A stretch of 64,000 nt of DNA. Origin: Marisa cornuarietis (lineage: Eukaryota; Mollusca; Gastropoda; Architaenioglossa; Ampullariidae). Numbering within the stretch: position 1 is the stretch's first letter; every line of letters starts with the position of its first letter. Shown here in pieces: positions 11,190-22,461 of this stretch. The translations under genes were made by a program, and so were the position numbers. The DNA lies in contig SMMW01000149.1 in the NCBI GenBank assembly GCA_004794655.1, positions 2,170,001 through 2,234,000 of the forward strand, written 5' to 3'. The notes under the pieces were generated by a model. The model saw only the letters and a list, made by a program, of their open reading frames with translations, did no database searches and was not told where the DNA came from.

Positions 11190-13420
11190 ACGAAGAGACT
11201 GTAATATTTCTCTGCTGATTATTTATACGAGATCTTAAACATGAGATCAAAAATAGTTAGAAGAAACATATGGACATTAGATGTGTTTACAAATATTTCT
11301 CGAGATGCCAATGCACACTGTTATCTTCATTTTTGATTATGTTGCTGTGGATAATTTTGTGTTTCCACACCTTTATTATTTACCGACAAAAACTGCTAAA
11401 GCGAAACAGCGGATCACTGTTGAAAATTGACATTTTTCATAAAGCAACAACATTATTAGAGTGTATTTATTTATTTACTGACTGATTTTTTTATTTATTT
11501 GCTTACTCTTTCGTTAAATGTATTCATACTGTTTAACCTCAAGCTAGGATAAATCTTGATGTTAAAAAAACCGAATTCATCTGAGCCATTAGGAAAAGTC
11601 TATATGTAAATTATCTGCAGCTGAACAACTAAAACCTTTGAGTTATAGGGGAAAAACCACCAATAACAAACCTATAGAATAGCAGTAATCACCAAATGTT
11701 CGCATAAATTGGAATAAGACTTCGTGATTTACAAATAAATGAGGTGTAAACAAGTTAAATGACTTAGATTGATGTTAATATCAGGTGTTGATTCAATCGC
11801 CTTTTAAAGACCTTAGCTAATCGAAATATTTCTTTCATTGAACCTGCAATCGTGCCGAAAAGAGGGATCTAACCACAGTGGTCACTTCTTTTGGTTTGAT
11901 TCCTGTCCTATAACCTTCGTAAATAAATAATAAACCCCTTGGTGATGAGCAAGAGCTTTCAAAATGTAGCCGCTCTTCCGACATACCCGCCAGCGTCATC
12001 TGTGAAGATTATAATTTTTTTAAATACTTTTAAATATGAGAATAAACGTTTTTAACTGCAAATATTTATCTCCTTATTGAAAAACAAAAACAAAAACAAA
12101 AAGAGAGGTAGGACCTACCGAGGAAACATGTATGGGAAGGAACTGACAGCGTCGTCGCCTCAGCTCTGATCGAAACCTCAAACAGGTGCTAAATATAGAA
12201 CTGACGGACTGAGGGTCCTGACCGGTTTACTCTAGACTGTTTGGATTCATTCCAAGATTTTCCAGCCACTCCTAAACATGCCGGGTTTGCTTCTTTGTTC
12301 AAACCTCTTTCCACTGCAGTTCATGCGTTTTTGTTTGTTTGTTTGTTTGTTTTCAGTCTTCAGACGGGAAAAAAACCTCCGCCACTCTAGTAATCTGAGC
12401 CAGCCATCACAAATGCAAACCTAAAATGACCGACTTGAGCGATATCAGTGTTACGGATCGCGCGAGTTTGTGGGATTTTTAATTGGCAGTAACGTTAAAT
12501 ATCAAGCACCATACTTCCAGAGTGATTTATATCTTACTTTTATTACAGTCACTTATAACGCATTAATATCTTTAGATTAAGTGAAAAAAGGGTCCGCTGC
12601 TCGACAGTGATTGTGTGAAAAGGCTCTGGGCAGGTTAATAACAGCTGACTCCATGGCCTTCTCCTAGCTTATGTTAACAAGCAATTAAGCCACAAAATGC
12701 AAGGCATGGCAGCTTAAGGCGTTATTAAAGTCACCCGTTTGTAGCTGACAGTCTTTAGGGCCGACACGACACATCTCTCGCTTCAGGTCAGACCGGTTTT
12801 GCATCAAAGAGAACTAAAGATTGGCGTTGTCTGTTAAGCAGAAATGTTGAAGTGGCCACTTAAATACGAATCAAATATAATAGCTGAGTAGCGAAACCTA
12901 CCCGTTTATCATCCACTCTCTTCTGTTTAAAACGTTCTCTACATGCTTCTGTATGTGCTTTTGCATATTAATACGATTGAATGTAAATATTATAAGCGAA
13001 AGAAAGGCTCTAATAAATAAAATGCAGACGATGAATTTAAAACATCGAAAAAGAATGTGCTAAAAGAGTTTACGCACCTGCACGCAAGTAAGCAGAAGCT
13101 CATCGTGAAAAGTTCATAGGCCATCTGGACACAGGCTGGCTCCACGTAGAACATTCCTGAAAACAGATCAACAAGTTTCGAGGCACAAACATGCAGCCAC
13201 AAAATATCCCACAAAACGAGTAAGACTGATCAGTTTAACGCTGTTTTCTCATATGATAAAAGGCAAAGCCCTTGTCACTGCTTCGCAAAGATTTGCGACA
13301 TATTATGAGTCAGCGCGTCTGGGTAGCGCCAGGCAGGCAGTATACCCCTACGCACATTCACAGTCCTGAGTTGAACCACTCCCTTTTTTGTGACTACGGT
13401 TTACAGTTTGAAACCACTGA
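11190..13420. other. gene-free stretch upstream of paralogue 1
   Basis: No recognisable coding exon. A donor-like GCAG/GTGCGTAAAC on the minus strand near 13,070-13,080 could close a 5' untranslated exon of paralogue 1, but nothing else supports it. The small minus-strand frame 13,214-12,990 resembles nothing known. Confidence 0.5.
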
Positions 13421-13422
13421 AA

Positions 13423-13507
13423 AACACACACACACACACACACCACCACCACCACCACCACCACAGCAACAACAACAACAATAACACACACACACACACA
13501 CACACAA
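13423..13507. repeat. compound CA/CCA/CAA microsatellite
   Basis: (CA)n, then (CCA)n, (CAA)n and (CA)n again, in direct succession. Confidence 0.95.
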
Positions 13508-13519
13508 ACAAACAGAGGG

Positions 13520-13705
13520 GTATTGGTATTTTAACCCGAGCCAGCAACTAAGGCTGTATATAACGGCAAGGCAGCCAGCCCTGTAAACAGATGTCACATG
13601 CAGAGAAAGAACAGTGTGCCCGAGACGACAGCTGAACCCAGCACAGGCAACCTTCACTGTATTGATGACAGGCGCTAACCGTTGCGCCACCGGACTGCCC
13701 AAGAG
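13520..13705 (-). mobile_element. tRNA-headed SINE family B, minus orientation
   Basis: Read on the minus strand from 13,705: GGGCAGTCCGGTGGCGCAAC, then GGTTAGCGCCTGTC (A-box-like), GGGTTCAGCTGTCGTC (B-box-like), TCTTTCTCTGCATGTGACATC, ACAGGGCTGGCTGCC and CCTTAGTTGCTGGCTCGGGT. Same order as 2,614-2,790. A pol III-type, non-autonomous retroelement. Confidence 0.75.
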
Positions 13706-13709
13706 AGAG

Positions 13710-15590
13710 AGAGAGAGACATATGCACCCACACACATACAAGTACATGGAACTAAACAAGACAAGAAAAAAAAAACACACACACACACATGCGCCTACTT
13801 ACGTCCATCAAGCCCAGATCGATCCTGTTGATGTGACATCATTTTGGTGACATGGGTATAATAATCCCAGGCCGCAGCTGTTGTTGTGTCCTTTTCTTGC
13901 TAGTCTTTGGGTTCATCGGCACATTCCGTCTCCGTAGGTTAAGTAATCCTGTGCAGACATGGAGACAGGAAGTTACATAGACCTGCATAGGGAAGTAGTC
14001 CCTTGGGGAACATTGCTGCGATGTTGCTCCTTGGCTGAAGAGGATATGTTCTTACAACTGTTGCTGTCGTTGTATACTCGTTATTGTAGCAGTTGTCGCT
14101 GCTGTTTGTCGGAGAAGAAGACAACCAGATCAGTAGTGTCACAAAGCAAAGCCACCATTTTCAAGACTGGTCTCGTTCAACAACTTACCAACCTTCGGGG
14201 CTGGACTAATTTCACAATTCGCACCTAGTCCCCTAGCTTCAATGTCGGTGTTCCTGGAGATTACAGTCAATTTGTTTCAATCCCTTTTGGAAATGAAGGT
14301 CGCATATTCCGCTTTCTTCTCCTCTCCTTCTCTTCTATCTATATCTAGCACTGATTAAGGACAGGATTCTGAAATTATATTTATAAGACAATTTGAAAAT
14401 AGCCATACACTTCGCCTAGGATTACCAGGAATTTGGGGGCTGATTACTTCCAAGAGTTTAATCCCCGCTCCAGATTGCTCACATTTTTTCGCTTTAGTCC
14501 AAAACTGGTGCAGATTTCGTTCACCTCAATCTTACCTTTCAGCCAAGACTCACAAAGTTTTTAATCTATGTTGTGTTTTTTCCTGGTCACTAGTTCACAG
14601 ATGCCACGTACACGAATACCTCACGGCTCCTTTTAATCTAAAACTTCGTTCCTTTGCTGTTTGAAAGCTCAGAAGTCGCATGAAGGAATTCCTGCCACCT
14701 TCACGTCAATGTGTGGAACAAAGAATGATTTTCTTTCATGAATATTTCCTCCCAGAAGTGTTGACAACAAAACCTGTCACTTCATCAGTCCCTTCTCAGC
14801 CCTGCTTGTACAATTTTCGAATATCGGCCACGACCTTCTCTAATAATTTTCTTCCTTGGTGTTTCGTGACGGATCTGCTACCAAAAGGTGAACCGATATA
14901 CTAAGCCCAACTATACATCATCGTGTATATTGGAGTCACTGACAGTCTCTGAAATATTATTCATTAAATTGTAAACCCTAACAATTGAAAAAAGAACACA
15001 ACTGGCATCAGTATGTCTATATAGTCCTTGACACACGGACACGAATACTTCAAAGCACAGACATCTTTCTCTTTAAGTCCCATGTGCACAACCCTCATTG
15101 ATATATCGACATTGCTGGCATTATTTTCAATTTCTGTCCAACATTTATCCAATCTTTTCCATCTGCGTAATTTGGCATGAAAATAGTCAGACTAAATAGT
15201 ACTAACACCACCTCCTGTCAATTTTTAAATGAACAGAGCCAGTATATATTGGTCTAGCAGATGGGTGTGTTTACAAATTTACAGGCCTCGATATATGAAT
15301 AGCTGTTCCAAGCAATACGAAAGTAGGTTATCCTTTATCTAATCTTCAGGCCGACGCCAAGGTATGTACACAGGTCTTGCGTGACGTAAGACATGAGTGT
15401 CAGAGCGGGGTGGAAGACCAACCATAATATACTGCTCACGTACATGCGAAGTAAGAAAGAAAAAGGAGGAGAAGGAGAAACAGGCAGAACCGAATAAATA
15501 AAAAGAAAAATCGAGGGAAACAGAGGACGGGAAATGAACGAGAATGAAAGAATAACTTGGAAAGAAGAGAAAGCTCGATCTCTGTCTCGA
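13710..15590. other. gene-free stretch
   Basis: GA and CA runs lie at 13,699-13,718 and 13,776-13,790. Short frames on both strands show no family resemblance. Confidence 0.5.
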
Positions 15591-15595
15591 TCGCC

Positions 15596-16504
15596 TCATC
15601 GTGTCCACGACATGACTAAAACAATGGTAAAAACAACGATGCCCAGTATTCTAAGGCAGTTGTTGAGCACCATCCCAAGCTTGTGAAATTTGCGCGAGGC
15701 ATGCACGTGCACGTCCGAGGTCCTAATGCCGGCGTTAATGACGTCAGTCGTTGTCCAGTTCACGCCAAAGGCGCTGTCTTCGCTCCCTGCTGTCCATCTT
15801 GCGGACACGCACGTGCTGTTCTTGTCCCCATCACGCTCGAGACCACCGATGCAACGCTCGCAGTAGCAGCCACTGTTCGAGCCGAACCCACCCCCGCAAG
15901 CAGAAATGTTGGGATGACCTTGGACCATGTACGAGACGCCACATCCGCATCGGTTGTCGGAGATGGCGCCTCCATCGCTCAGCAATATTTCCCCCCACCG
16001 TGTGTCACATGTTTTCTTTTGTCGTCGACATACAGGGGCCGTAATTTCGTACGACTTCCTGGTCACGTCTTCGTAGAAGCCTTCACGGCAGATGAGAGGC
16101 TCGTAGTGCACCGAACCATCGTCACGCACATACAACCTCAGCGTCTTCCCAGGCGGCGCCACTTGTTCCTCCACACACGCCTGGATGATGTAATGCTTCC
16201 CGTCCGGTTCAAGTCGCCCTTCCTGGCAGCTGAACCGCAAACTTCCGTTGAGGGGCGCGCAGCACATTTCATTCAGTCGCCTCCACCGTTCCGCGTCCAG
16301 GGTGGGATCCACGCACGTGTCCACCCGACGAAGTGTGGACCTGCACGACCTCGTCAGGGGTTGAGCCGTCTGCAGATGAAGAGGCCGCGATCCTGCCAAA
16401 CAGACCGCAGCAAGAGCCTGGAAAAGGAGGCAGTGGACCGCTTGTCCCTGCATGAGTGCGAGCACCAAGTTAACTCCCGAAACCAACACGGAAGTTCTTG
16501 ACAT
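15596..16504 (-). CDS. cysteine-rich type I membrane receptor-like protein, paralogue 2
   Basis: A single open exon of 302 aa. A signal peptide lies near the N-terminus. The second Met (residue 18, MQGQAVHCLLFQALAAVCLA) makes a cleaner signal peptide than the first, so the true start may be about 16,453. The ectodomain carries W74-x6-CC, FSCQEG, CREGFYEDV, C-x5-C, LLSDGGAISDNRCGC, GGGFGSNSGCYC and C..G, matching paralogue 1 in order and spacing. Sequons include NGS, NIS, NST and NWT. A hydrophobic helix (about 285-299) ends three residues before the stop, leaving almost no cytoplasmic tail. That differs from paralogue 1, and a GPI-like or tail-less decoy form is conceivable. It is GC-richer than its surroundings, which is why a long antisense frame also exists here. 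Family unknown; distant TNFR-like similarity only. Confidence 0.8.
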   Translation of the reverse strand: MSRTSVLVSGVNLVLALMQGQAVHCLLFQALAAVCLAGSRPLHLQTAQPLTRSCRSTLRRVDTCVDPTLDAERWRRLNEMCCAPLNGSLRFSCQEGRLEPDGKHYIIQACVEEQVAPPGKTLRLYVRDDGSVHYEPLICREGFYEDVTRKSYEITAPVCRRQKKTCDTRWGEILLSDGGAISDNRCGCGVSYMVQGHPNISACGGGFGSNSGCYCERCIGGLERDGDKNSTCVSARWTAGSEDSAFGVNWTTTDVINAGIRTSDVHVHASRKFHKLGMVLNNCLRILGIVVFTIVLVMSWTR

Positions 16505-16509
16505 AAAAG

Positions 16510-17675
16510 TACCTGTCCACCGTCACCGTGTAAATTTGTGCAGCGTACCTTCTTCTCTTCTGCACTACCTCCAGTGTCTCACGAGTGTCCTAGAACTACG
16601 TCCCGAAGATCGTAAACAGATAATGAACTTTAACCTGTAGAAATCTTTGTGGATAAGGATCAGGTGCTCTCGGGAGTACTTAATATTTTTCCCTAAACAC
16701 TGAACTGAAACGTGTGAACACTGTTTTTCCCCTATCGCTTAACTACCAAATCTCTCATGGCCATCAGCGAGATAAGTCAGTTAAAGCTATCCGCCATAAT
16801 TCAGAAAGTGCAGGCAGAAATTTCTCGACTGTGGTCTGGTACAGAACGATTTAAAAATCACATCTGAAAGGAAACCAGAGACAGTAATGTCACGTACATA
16901 CCACCTGTCAGCTGAAATCTCAGGTTCATGGAAGCCAAACACACACGATGTGGGTATCTCGGCAGCGCCTTCCTGCATATTCCTTGGAAGATTCTGTTGC
17001 AGTATCCGTATGTACCCTTACTTTTATAGGCTAATGCATTCAATCCGGAACATTGTTTACATTGTTTAGATGAGCTTGCAACCTCGATCGTCGGCTTCTA
17101 CACCAATTGCAAGAAAAGCCTTGCGACACGTGGCTTGGAGGCGGAATGAAACATAAATCACAACGCAAAATATCCTTCGGCAGGGATATCACCCAACACA
17201 CAAGCGGATGTGCTTTCATCAACAAACTTGAACCTTCATCACAAAGGGGTGGTGAAGGGGTATTTTTAACAGGACACTTGTTGTCGAGTATATGAATAAG
17301 TTCGGCATTTTTTCTTAACATGACAGTCAAATTTTCTTTTTAGAAAACACTAAACATACTCCCGTAAGTGGATGAGTCATCTGCACAAACGTATGGTCCA
17401 TCTTCGACTAAAGTTTCATATGCTTTTGTATTTTTTTGTTCCCTTCACTAGACGATCAGACCCACTAATCCGTTCCCTTCTCTGTAAGATCCGGGTGTTT
17501 TTTTCTGCTGTTGACACTTGCCGTCCCAAGGCCGGATCACTTGTTTATGTAAGAAGAGATCGCTAATAGTGTCGAGTGCCTCCGGTGAACCTGCATGTTC
17601 GGTGACTAAATTCGAAGATGATGTTTTCCATGCTTCAGTCATTATTATCTACTGCTAATATTTATTACTGATTTA

Positions 17676-17738
<63 letters not shown>

Positions 17739-18060
17739 GTGGTAACAGTATTCACTGCACATCTGTGATTCCATTGTACGAATATATGTCTGTACATGAC
17801 AATTATATAAAAAAACAGTCACATATTCCTTTAAAATATTTAAAAGAACTTTGACGATGCTATCTATTTTTGTGTTGTTTGAAAGCAAGGAATAGGTAAG
17901 CCGTAGCCCAGAACTTAAGAACAAAGACTACATTTTTTTTTAATCATGAAGTCATCTGTTCCTCTAATCCCTTTTCTATAAAACAACATTTTATTTAGCA
18001 CAGATATTTATTTATTAGAGACTTTTCAAACAATTAAGGACACTTTCAAAGTGACGTTAA
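16510..18060. other. gene-free stretch with a long CA microsatellite
   Basis: Apart from a (CA)n microsatellite of about 57 bp at 17,677-17,734, no recognisable gene. The overlapping short frames around 16.8-17.6 kb are on both strands and look like nothing known. Confidence 0.5.
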
Positions 18061-18063
18061 TTG

Positions 18064-18498
18064 CTAATCAACAAACCAACAGCAGCAGAAACAACACAAA
18101 CACACAGCAGCCAAAAAGAGGAGGACACCTCCATTGTAAAAGAAATCGTCAAATTTTTTCAGCCTGTCCGCAAAAAGACTTACGGTGCCAGTGCCAGTGG
18201 CCTGCGGGAAAGGATCAGCTGTGCTGATGACGTGTGTAAATAATGTGTTTGCATTGTTGCAGTCATTGTCATCACAACATGTGCAGCTTGTCGATACCTC
18301 ATCCGGATGTGAAGTCAAAACAGGGGTAGGAGGATCTCCTCCAGTGAGAGGCCGGGCGGAAGAGCAGGCAAGGGAGCAGAACGTGATAATTATAAGCAGA
18401 CACACGCTGCAGCTTTCACGTGCGGCCCAGCGTTCATTGCGGCCGGCGGAGCTCCTGGCCCCTTCCCGCCGACAGATCGATGAGAATGTCCTGGCCAT
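18064..18498 (-). CDS. small putative secreted or membrane protein with a CTCC..DCN motif
   Basis: The open frame reaches back to 18,699, but the Met at 18,498 is the better start, giving 144 aa. From there: an Arg-rich N-terminus, a hydrophobic segment (about 30-46, CSVCLLIIITFCSLAC) likely acting as signal or anchor, a short ectodomain with CTCCDDNDCNNAN, and a C-terminal hydrophobic segment (about 120-142, LLFLAAVCLCCFCCCW). The CCxxxDCN pattern is how Ly6/uPAR three-finger domains end, but the other cysteines of that fold are missing here and could lie in another exon. No firm homologue recognised. Some doubt remains whether it is a gene at all. Confidence 0.4.
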   Translation of the reverse strand: MARTFSSICRREGARSSAGRNERWAARESCSVCLLIIITFCSLACSSARPLTGGDPPTPVLTSHPDEVSTSCTCCDDNDCNNANTLFTHVISTADPFPQATGTGTVSLFADRLKKFDDFFYNGGVLLFLAAVCLCCFCCCWFVD

Positions 18499-18699
18499 CT
18501 CCCACACTCGCTCGTGGATTGGATTGGACGGCCACGCCCAGTGCGACGGTAGGCAGGCTAGATTTGTCTCAAATATCGACGTTTTGTAGGTCTGGGTCTG
18601 TAAAGTCAAAAATCGTTTTCTCGAAAACTTGCAAATAAACCTAGTTTTCACTCGAACCTGAATATTTTTATTAATCAATTTTCTGCATGGGTTTCTCAT

Positions 18700-19795
18700 T
18701 TAGATTAATTAATTTATTGCCTGCATTGGATTCTCGTTAAAGGAAAAGACAAGTCGAGCAACACGTTGGGCTTTAAAGGATAGGTGCTGATATTCTGAAT
18801 CGCTTTCGCTTAAAATTTCGGGTTTCTCACAAATGTTACAATAGAATCTCAAACACAGCTTCGAGCCGGTTCTCGAAGGCCGGGCCATGTTTCCGTACTC
18901 TTTTGTGAAGGAAAACAAAGTGATCCTGATTGATGGCGTAGGGGGTAACGTTTGACAAGAACAGAATCCTCTATCATGCCAGTCTTCTCCACTTTGCTCT
19001 TTCTCACTTTACACTGATTGGAAATCTGGTACTATCACCTGATAAATGATTCCAGCGTTTTGACGACCGCACTAAGGAGCTCTTGCACCTGATAAAGGCA
19101 CAACAGCAAAATATGGCGGCTTCATAGGACCTGTGTTTTGGACGCGTTTTAATTAAACGGTTGCCTTGCAAACCAAAACTTTGGGTGGAAACGATTCAGC
19201 TCCTCTTATGCCCAACTTGCTGTTTCACTTGCAATTAATTCTACTTAACATACACCAGATTAAAAGTCAATAAAAAATGTTTTAGAATTACACAAAACAC
19301 GAACTACCGTTAAATAACTGTACCGTATGTAATTGTCAAAAAGAAGCAAAAATTGTTCTAAAGAAAGTATACGTATATCATAATGTTTTTTTAGCACAGC
19401 CGTGTTTCTCGATGGTGCATGCGATCTCTGATGGACAGAGGATCCAAATAGAAAGAGGCGAGCAAGACATGAGATGTGTACTGCTAAAACTGCCTTTAAT
19501 AAGAAAGGGTAATGGGCATATTTTAGGTGGGTATTTTTCATTTTGCATCTAATAAAATTAAGCCTAAAAAGTTGGGCTTAGGACATCGCTCGCACCCTTG
19601 AGAAGGTTCTTCCAAATTCATATAATATCTCAATCCTTTGTTTTTATAAAAAGCTCAAGAAATTGGTGATAATCACACAACACAAAGAATCAAATAAATT
19701 AAATTACAGTTATTTCGGTTAGCACAGGTTTTTACGACAATGCACCGTCGACTTTTCGATCAAAGGTAGAGCGCTGGCTGATCAATAAATACATT
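18700..19795. other. gene-free stretch
   Basis: No recognisable exon or repeat. Short frames near 18.7-18.9 and 19.3-19.5 kb have no family resemblance. Confidence 0.45.
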
Positions 19796-20252
19796 TAAGG
19801 TGACCAGACGTCCCGATTTAGGCGGGACAGTCCCGCCTTTGACTGCTTGTCCCGCCTGCTCAAAGATGTCCGGGCGGGACGCCCAATGTCCCGCTTTCTG
19901 GCTTTCATCTAAAAAGTCTATCAATGTTCCGCTTGTATTTACAAATGTGTTTACCTTACATTGATTCGCATCCGTGCCTTTGGTTTGGGGTTTTGCCTAT
20001 CACCGTTTGATTAATAATTTCAAATTTGTCAACTAATTTACTCCCTTTTTGTCGATCCCAATTTAATTTTCGTTGTTCCGTGGGCGCCGGTGTTTGACGC
20101 GTGACCTGAAAGATAATGACCTGCCGCCCGATATCTTATTGCACGGCGATGACAGTGGTCGTCTGATCGTCCCTCCTACGGTGTCAGCTTCACACGGTTG
20201 TCGGAGTTCCCCCACTTCCCAGTGGCATCAACTTTCCTCCCTACCCACCCAT

Positions 20253-20399
20253 GAGAGAGAGAGAGAGAGTGAGCAAGAGTTCGGATTATTCTGAAGTCAG
20301 CATTTCTCGTGCTTAAGTTGGAGTTTTTCAGAACCACGAGAAATGCAGACTTTTAACGTCTGAATACCCGAACTGTTGCTCATTCTCTCCCTCTCTCTG
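20253..20399. repeat. imperfect palindrome with arms of about 60 bp
   Basis: The left arm (20,253-20,311) ends in GCATTTCTCGTG. The right arm (20,335-20,399) begins CACGAGAAATGC and ends in AACTGTTGCTCATTCTCTCC. Arms pair through GAGA tracts, GAGCAAGAGTTCGG against CCGAACTGTTGCTC, and the CTCGTG/CACGAG ends, around a 23-bp loop. Confidence 0.75.
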
Positions 20400-20407
20400 T
20401 TAGGTGT

Positions 20408-20612
20408 TGAGGACTGGCCATGCTGTGAATACTGCACTAGCGTCACGTAGTACACTGTTAGCGACGCTTGTTCAGGTGTGAATCGTAGCAAATAATTAAT
20501 TCGCGGATGGATTTTGAAGGCTAAAATTTACAGGTTAGTTTTATATTGCCTGCCTGTATCTACCGATATCTGAAAACTACGCAAACCATTCAGGTTGGTC
20601 TTTAAAGGTAGA
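20408..20612 (+). repeat. copy of the fold-back repeat also found at 24,226-24,445
   Basis: Shares TAATTAATTcGCGGATGGATTT, ACAGGTTAGTTTTATAT, TGTATCTACCGAtATCTG and GCAAACCATTC.GGTT.GTCTTTAAAGG in the same order with the 24.3-kb copy (lower case marks differences). Only the right half of the fold-back structure is present here. Confidence 0.65.
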
Positions 20613-21734
20613 AACACTGAAAGGACTTTTAATTGTGAAGTGCTACTTTGACAACGAAAATTCAGGAAATCCTTGAAAAAACATCTATGACACTATCTTG
20701 CAAGAACCGAAACTTTACAAGGAGATTCATGTGTCTATGAAGTACGGTTTCGGAGCAACAGCCTCGCAAAATGACAAAGGTGCAGGACCATCGTAGGCAC
20801 GATAATTTGTTACAGCCCCGCGCCTACGCGTCCGCAAAGTTGGCGGAGTGGGAGATGAATTGGTCGTAGGAACATTTTAAATTTTAAATACCGTTTTTCT
20901 TTTTTCTTTTTAAAATGGAATACTGTAGTGGTGTGGACAGATCTGTTGTTGAAAGCACCACTGCTTGGCGAAGTCAGAGGAAAGGTTCCTTTCTTTTTCA
21001 GCGCTCTTTGTTGGTGACGACACCATGCTCGGCACGCGTCCCGCTTTCGCTCCCGAAAAGTCTGGTCACCTTACTACTATTAATGATAATAATAATAATA
21101 GACACAGGCAGCATTGAGCAAGGGTCATACTTGCGAATCAGAGGTAAATCCGATGAGTTTGCTTTATATCTGGCCGTACATAAAATGGGGTCCTATAGAT
21201 TATCAGCCGACGTCCGATGTGCAGCTGTTTACAGGACCCTGCTGGTAAGCTTGCCTCTGCCACTACAGCCAATGTACGTCAATTCATAACACAAAAGGTG
21301 AATAATAACAGAATTATAAAAAAGTGCATGGGGCTCTTTCCAGAGTCGATCGGGTGGGAAGGGGAAGGAAGGAGTCAACTGCATGATAACCTCCGAATAT
21401 TACCTGCAGGTGTTCACAGGTGTGCGTTACAGAGTCGCCGACAGCTAGTATAATGGATTATGTTCATCCACTGGCGAAACATGCACTGTCAAATTTATCG
21501 CAGTTAGCATCGTTCCGCTCTCGCCTGTTGTCATAGGGAATAATCATGTGACATGAGTAACAACTCGATCGCTCATCGTACTTCCAGCGTGAACATAGGT
21601 CAGCACTCCAGTTAAATCGCATTTTTTTACATTTTTTTTTACATTATTATTATTCGCTATCTCCTCTCGTCCTCTGCTTCATAACCTGTGCGCGTTCACG
21701 CGCATGAAAGGAGGAAATGCTAGTCCTTCTTACC

Positions 21735-21957
21735 CTCACTATATTTATTCTGTTCCTGTTACTTGCTACCTTTTTGTGTTTTCTATCTTTGTTTTCTGTT
21801 TGTTGTCACTGTCGTTACTGTTGTTTATTCTTCCGTCCCTCGTGTTCTATCCATTTATTCCATGTCTCTTCCCCGTTTTAAGTGCTCAAAACATGCTTTC
21901 TGTGAGTGTGAATATGCGCTATAAAAAAATCTTCATTTATTATTATTATTAAAATGA
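21735..21957 (+). mobile_element. 5'-truncated L2/CR1-like LINE 3' end
   Basis: Matches the last 200 bp of the LINE at 24.8-26.7 kb: GCGTTTTCTATgTTTGT-like, TTCCGTCCCTCGT, TTTTAAG.., GAGTGT...TATGCGCT.TA and CTTCATTTATT, then (ATT)n. Simple-repeat tails and heavy 5' truncation are typical of these elements. Confidence 0.65.
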
Positions 21958-22461
21958 ATGAAGTTTACTATGTCCGCGTGGAAAGACGCGAAGCCGGTAA
22001 TTGTTAATTACAGCTGGTAAATAAGCCTGCAGTTCATGCGGTCGCTTTCTTTCATTCATGCAGAGCGACTGCTGGGTAGGCAGGCGGCCATGCAAAAGCT
22101 TATCCACACGCTAATAGTTGTAAACATGCAAGCATGCAGCTTCCTGTGATAGTGATGAGGGTGGAAGATACTTACGTCCAAGGGATGGAGTCTGCTTATG
22201 TACTACGTTCTTGGCTTCGTTTTTTTCTCTGGTTTCGCAAACAGTTAAAAAATATTTTATTTCTTTTCTTTTTTTCTTTATTTAATTTAGAGTGTTTCTG
22301 GTGAATGTAAATGCTAGATGTGAATATTTCTTTCTTTCCTTTTCTGATCCACATTTTGCATCTCACAGGGGACGTAACCTCTTGTTTACTTTCAAGACGA
22401 TCAGAAAGTCGAGGCCGGAGATGCGCATCCACCAACTCGATCTACAACATTCTTGATCAGA

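Larger units (their letters stand above)
19796..21073. mobile_element. non-autonomous hAT-like element with terminal inverted repeats
   Basis: The left end TAAGGTGACCAGAC (19,796-19,809) is the exact reverse complement of the right end (21,060-21,073). The next 20-30 bp on both sides are rich in GTCCCG/CGGGAC blocks that also pair loosely. This GGTGACCAGACGTCCCG type of end is familiar from hAT-type elements. No transposase frame remains inside. A clean 8-bp target duplication could not be found, so the assignment is tentative. The interior carries a palindrome and a fold-back-type repeat (separate entries). Confidence 0.5.

Noticed and set aside
13394..13786. 130-codon minus-strand Cys-rich frame
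   Set aside because: It is a translation of a compound microsatellite and a SINE, not a cysteine-rich protein gene.
15683..16501. 272-codon plus-strand open frame
   Set aside because: It is the antisense shadow of the cysteine-rich paralogue 2. Its protein shows no family features and the minus strand has signal peptide, conserved cysteines and a transmembrane segment.
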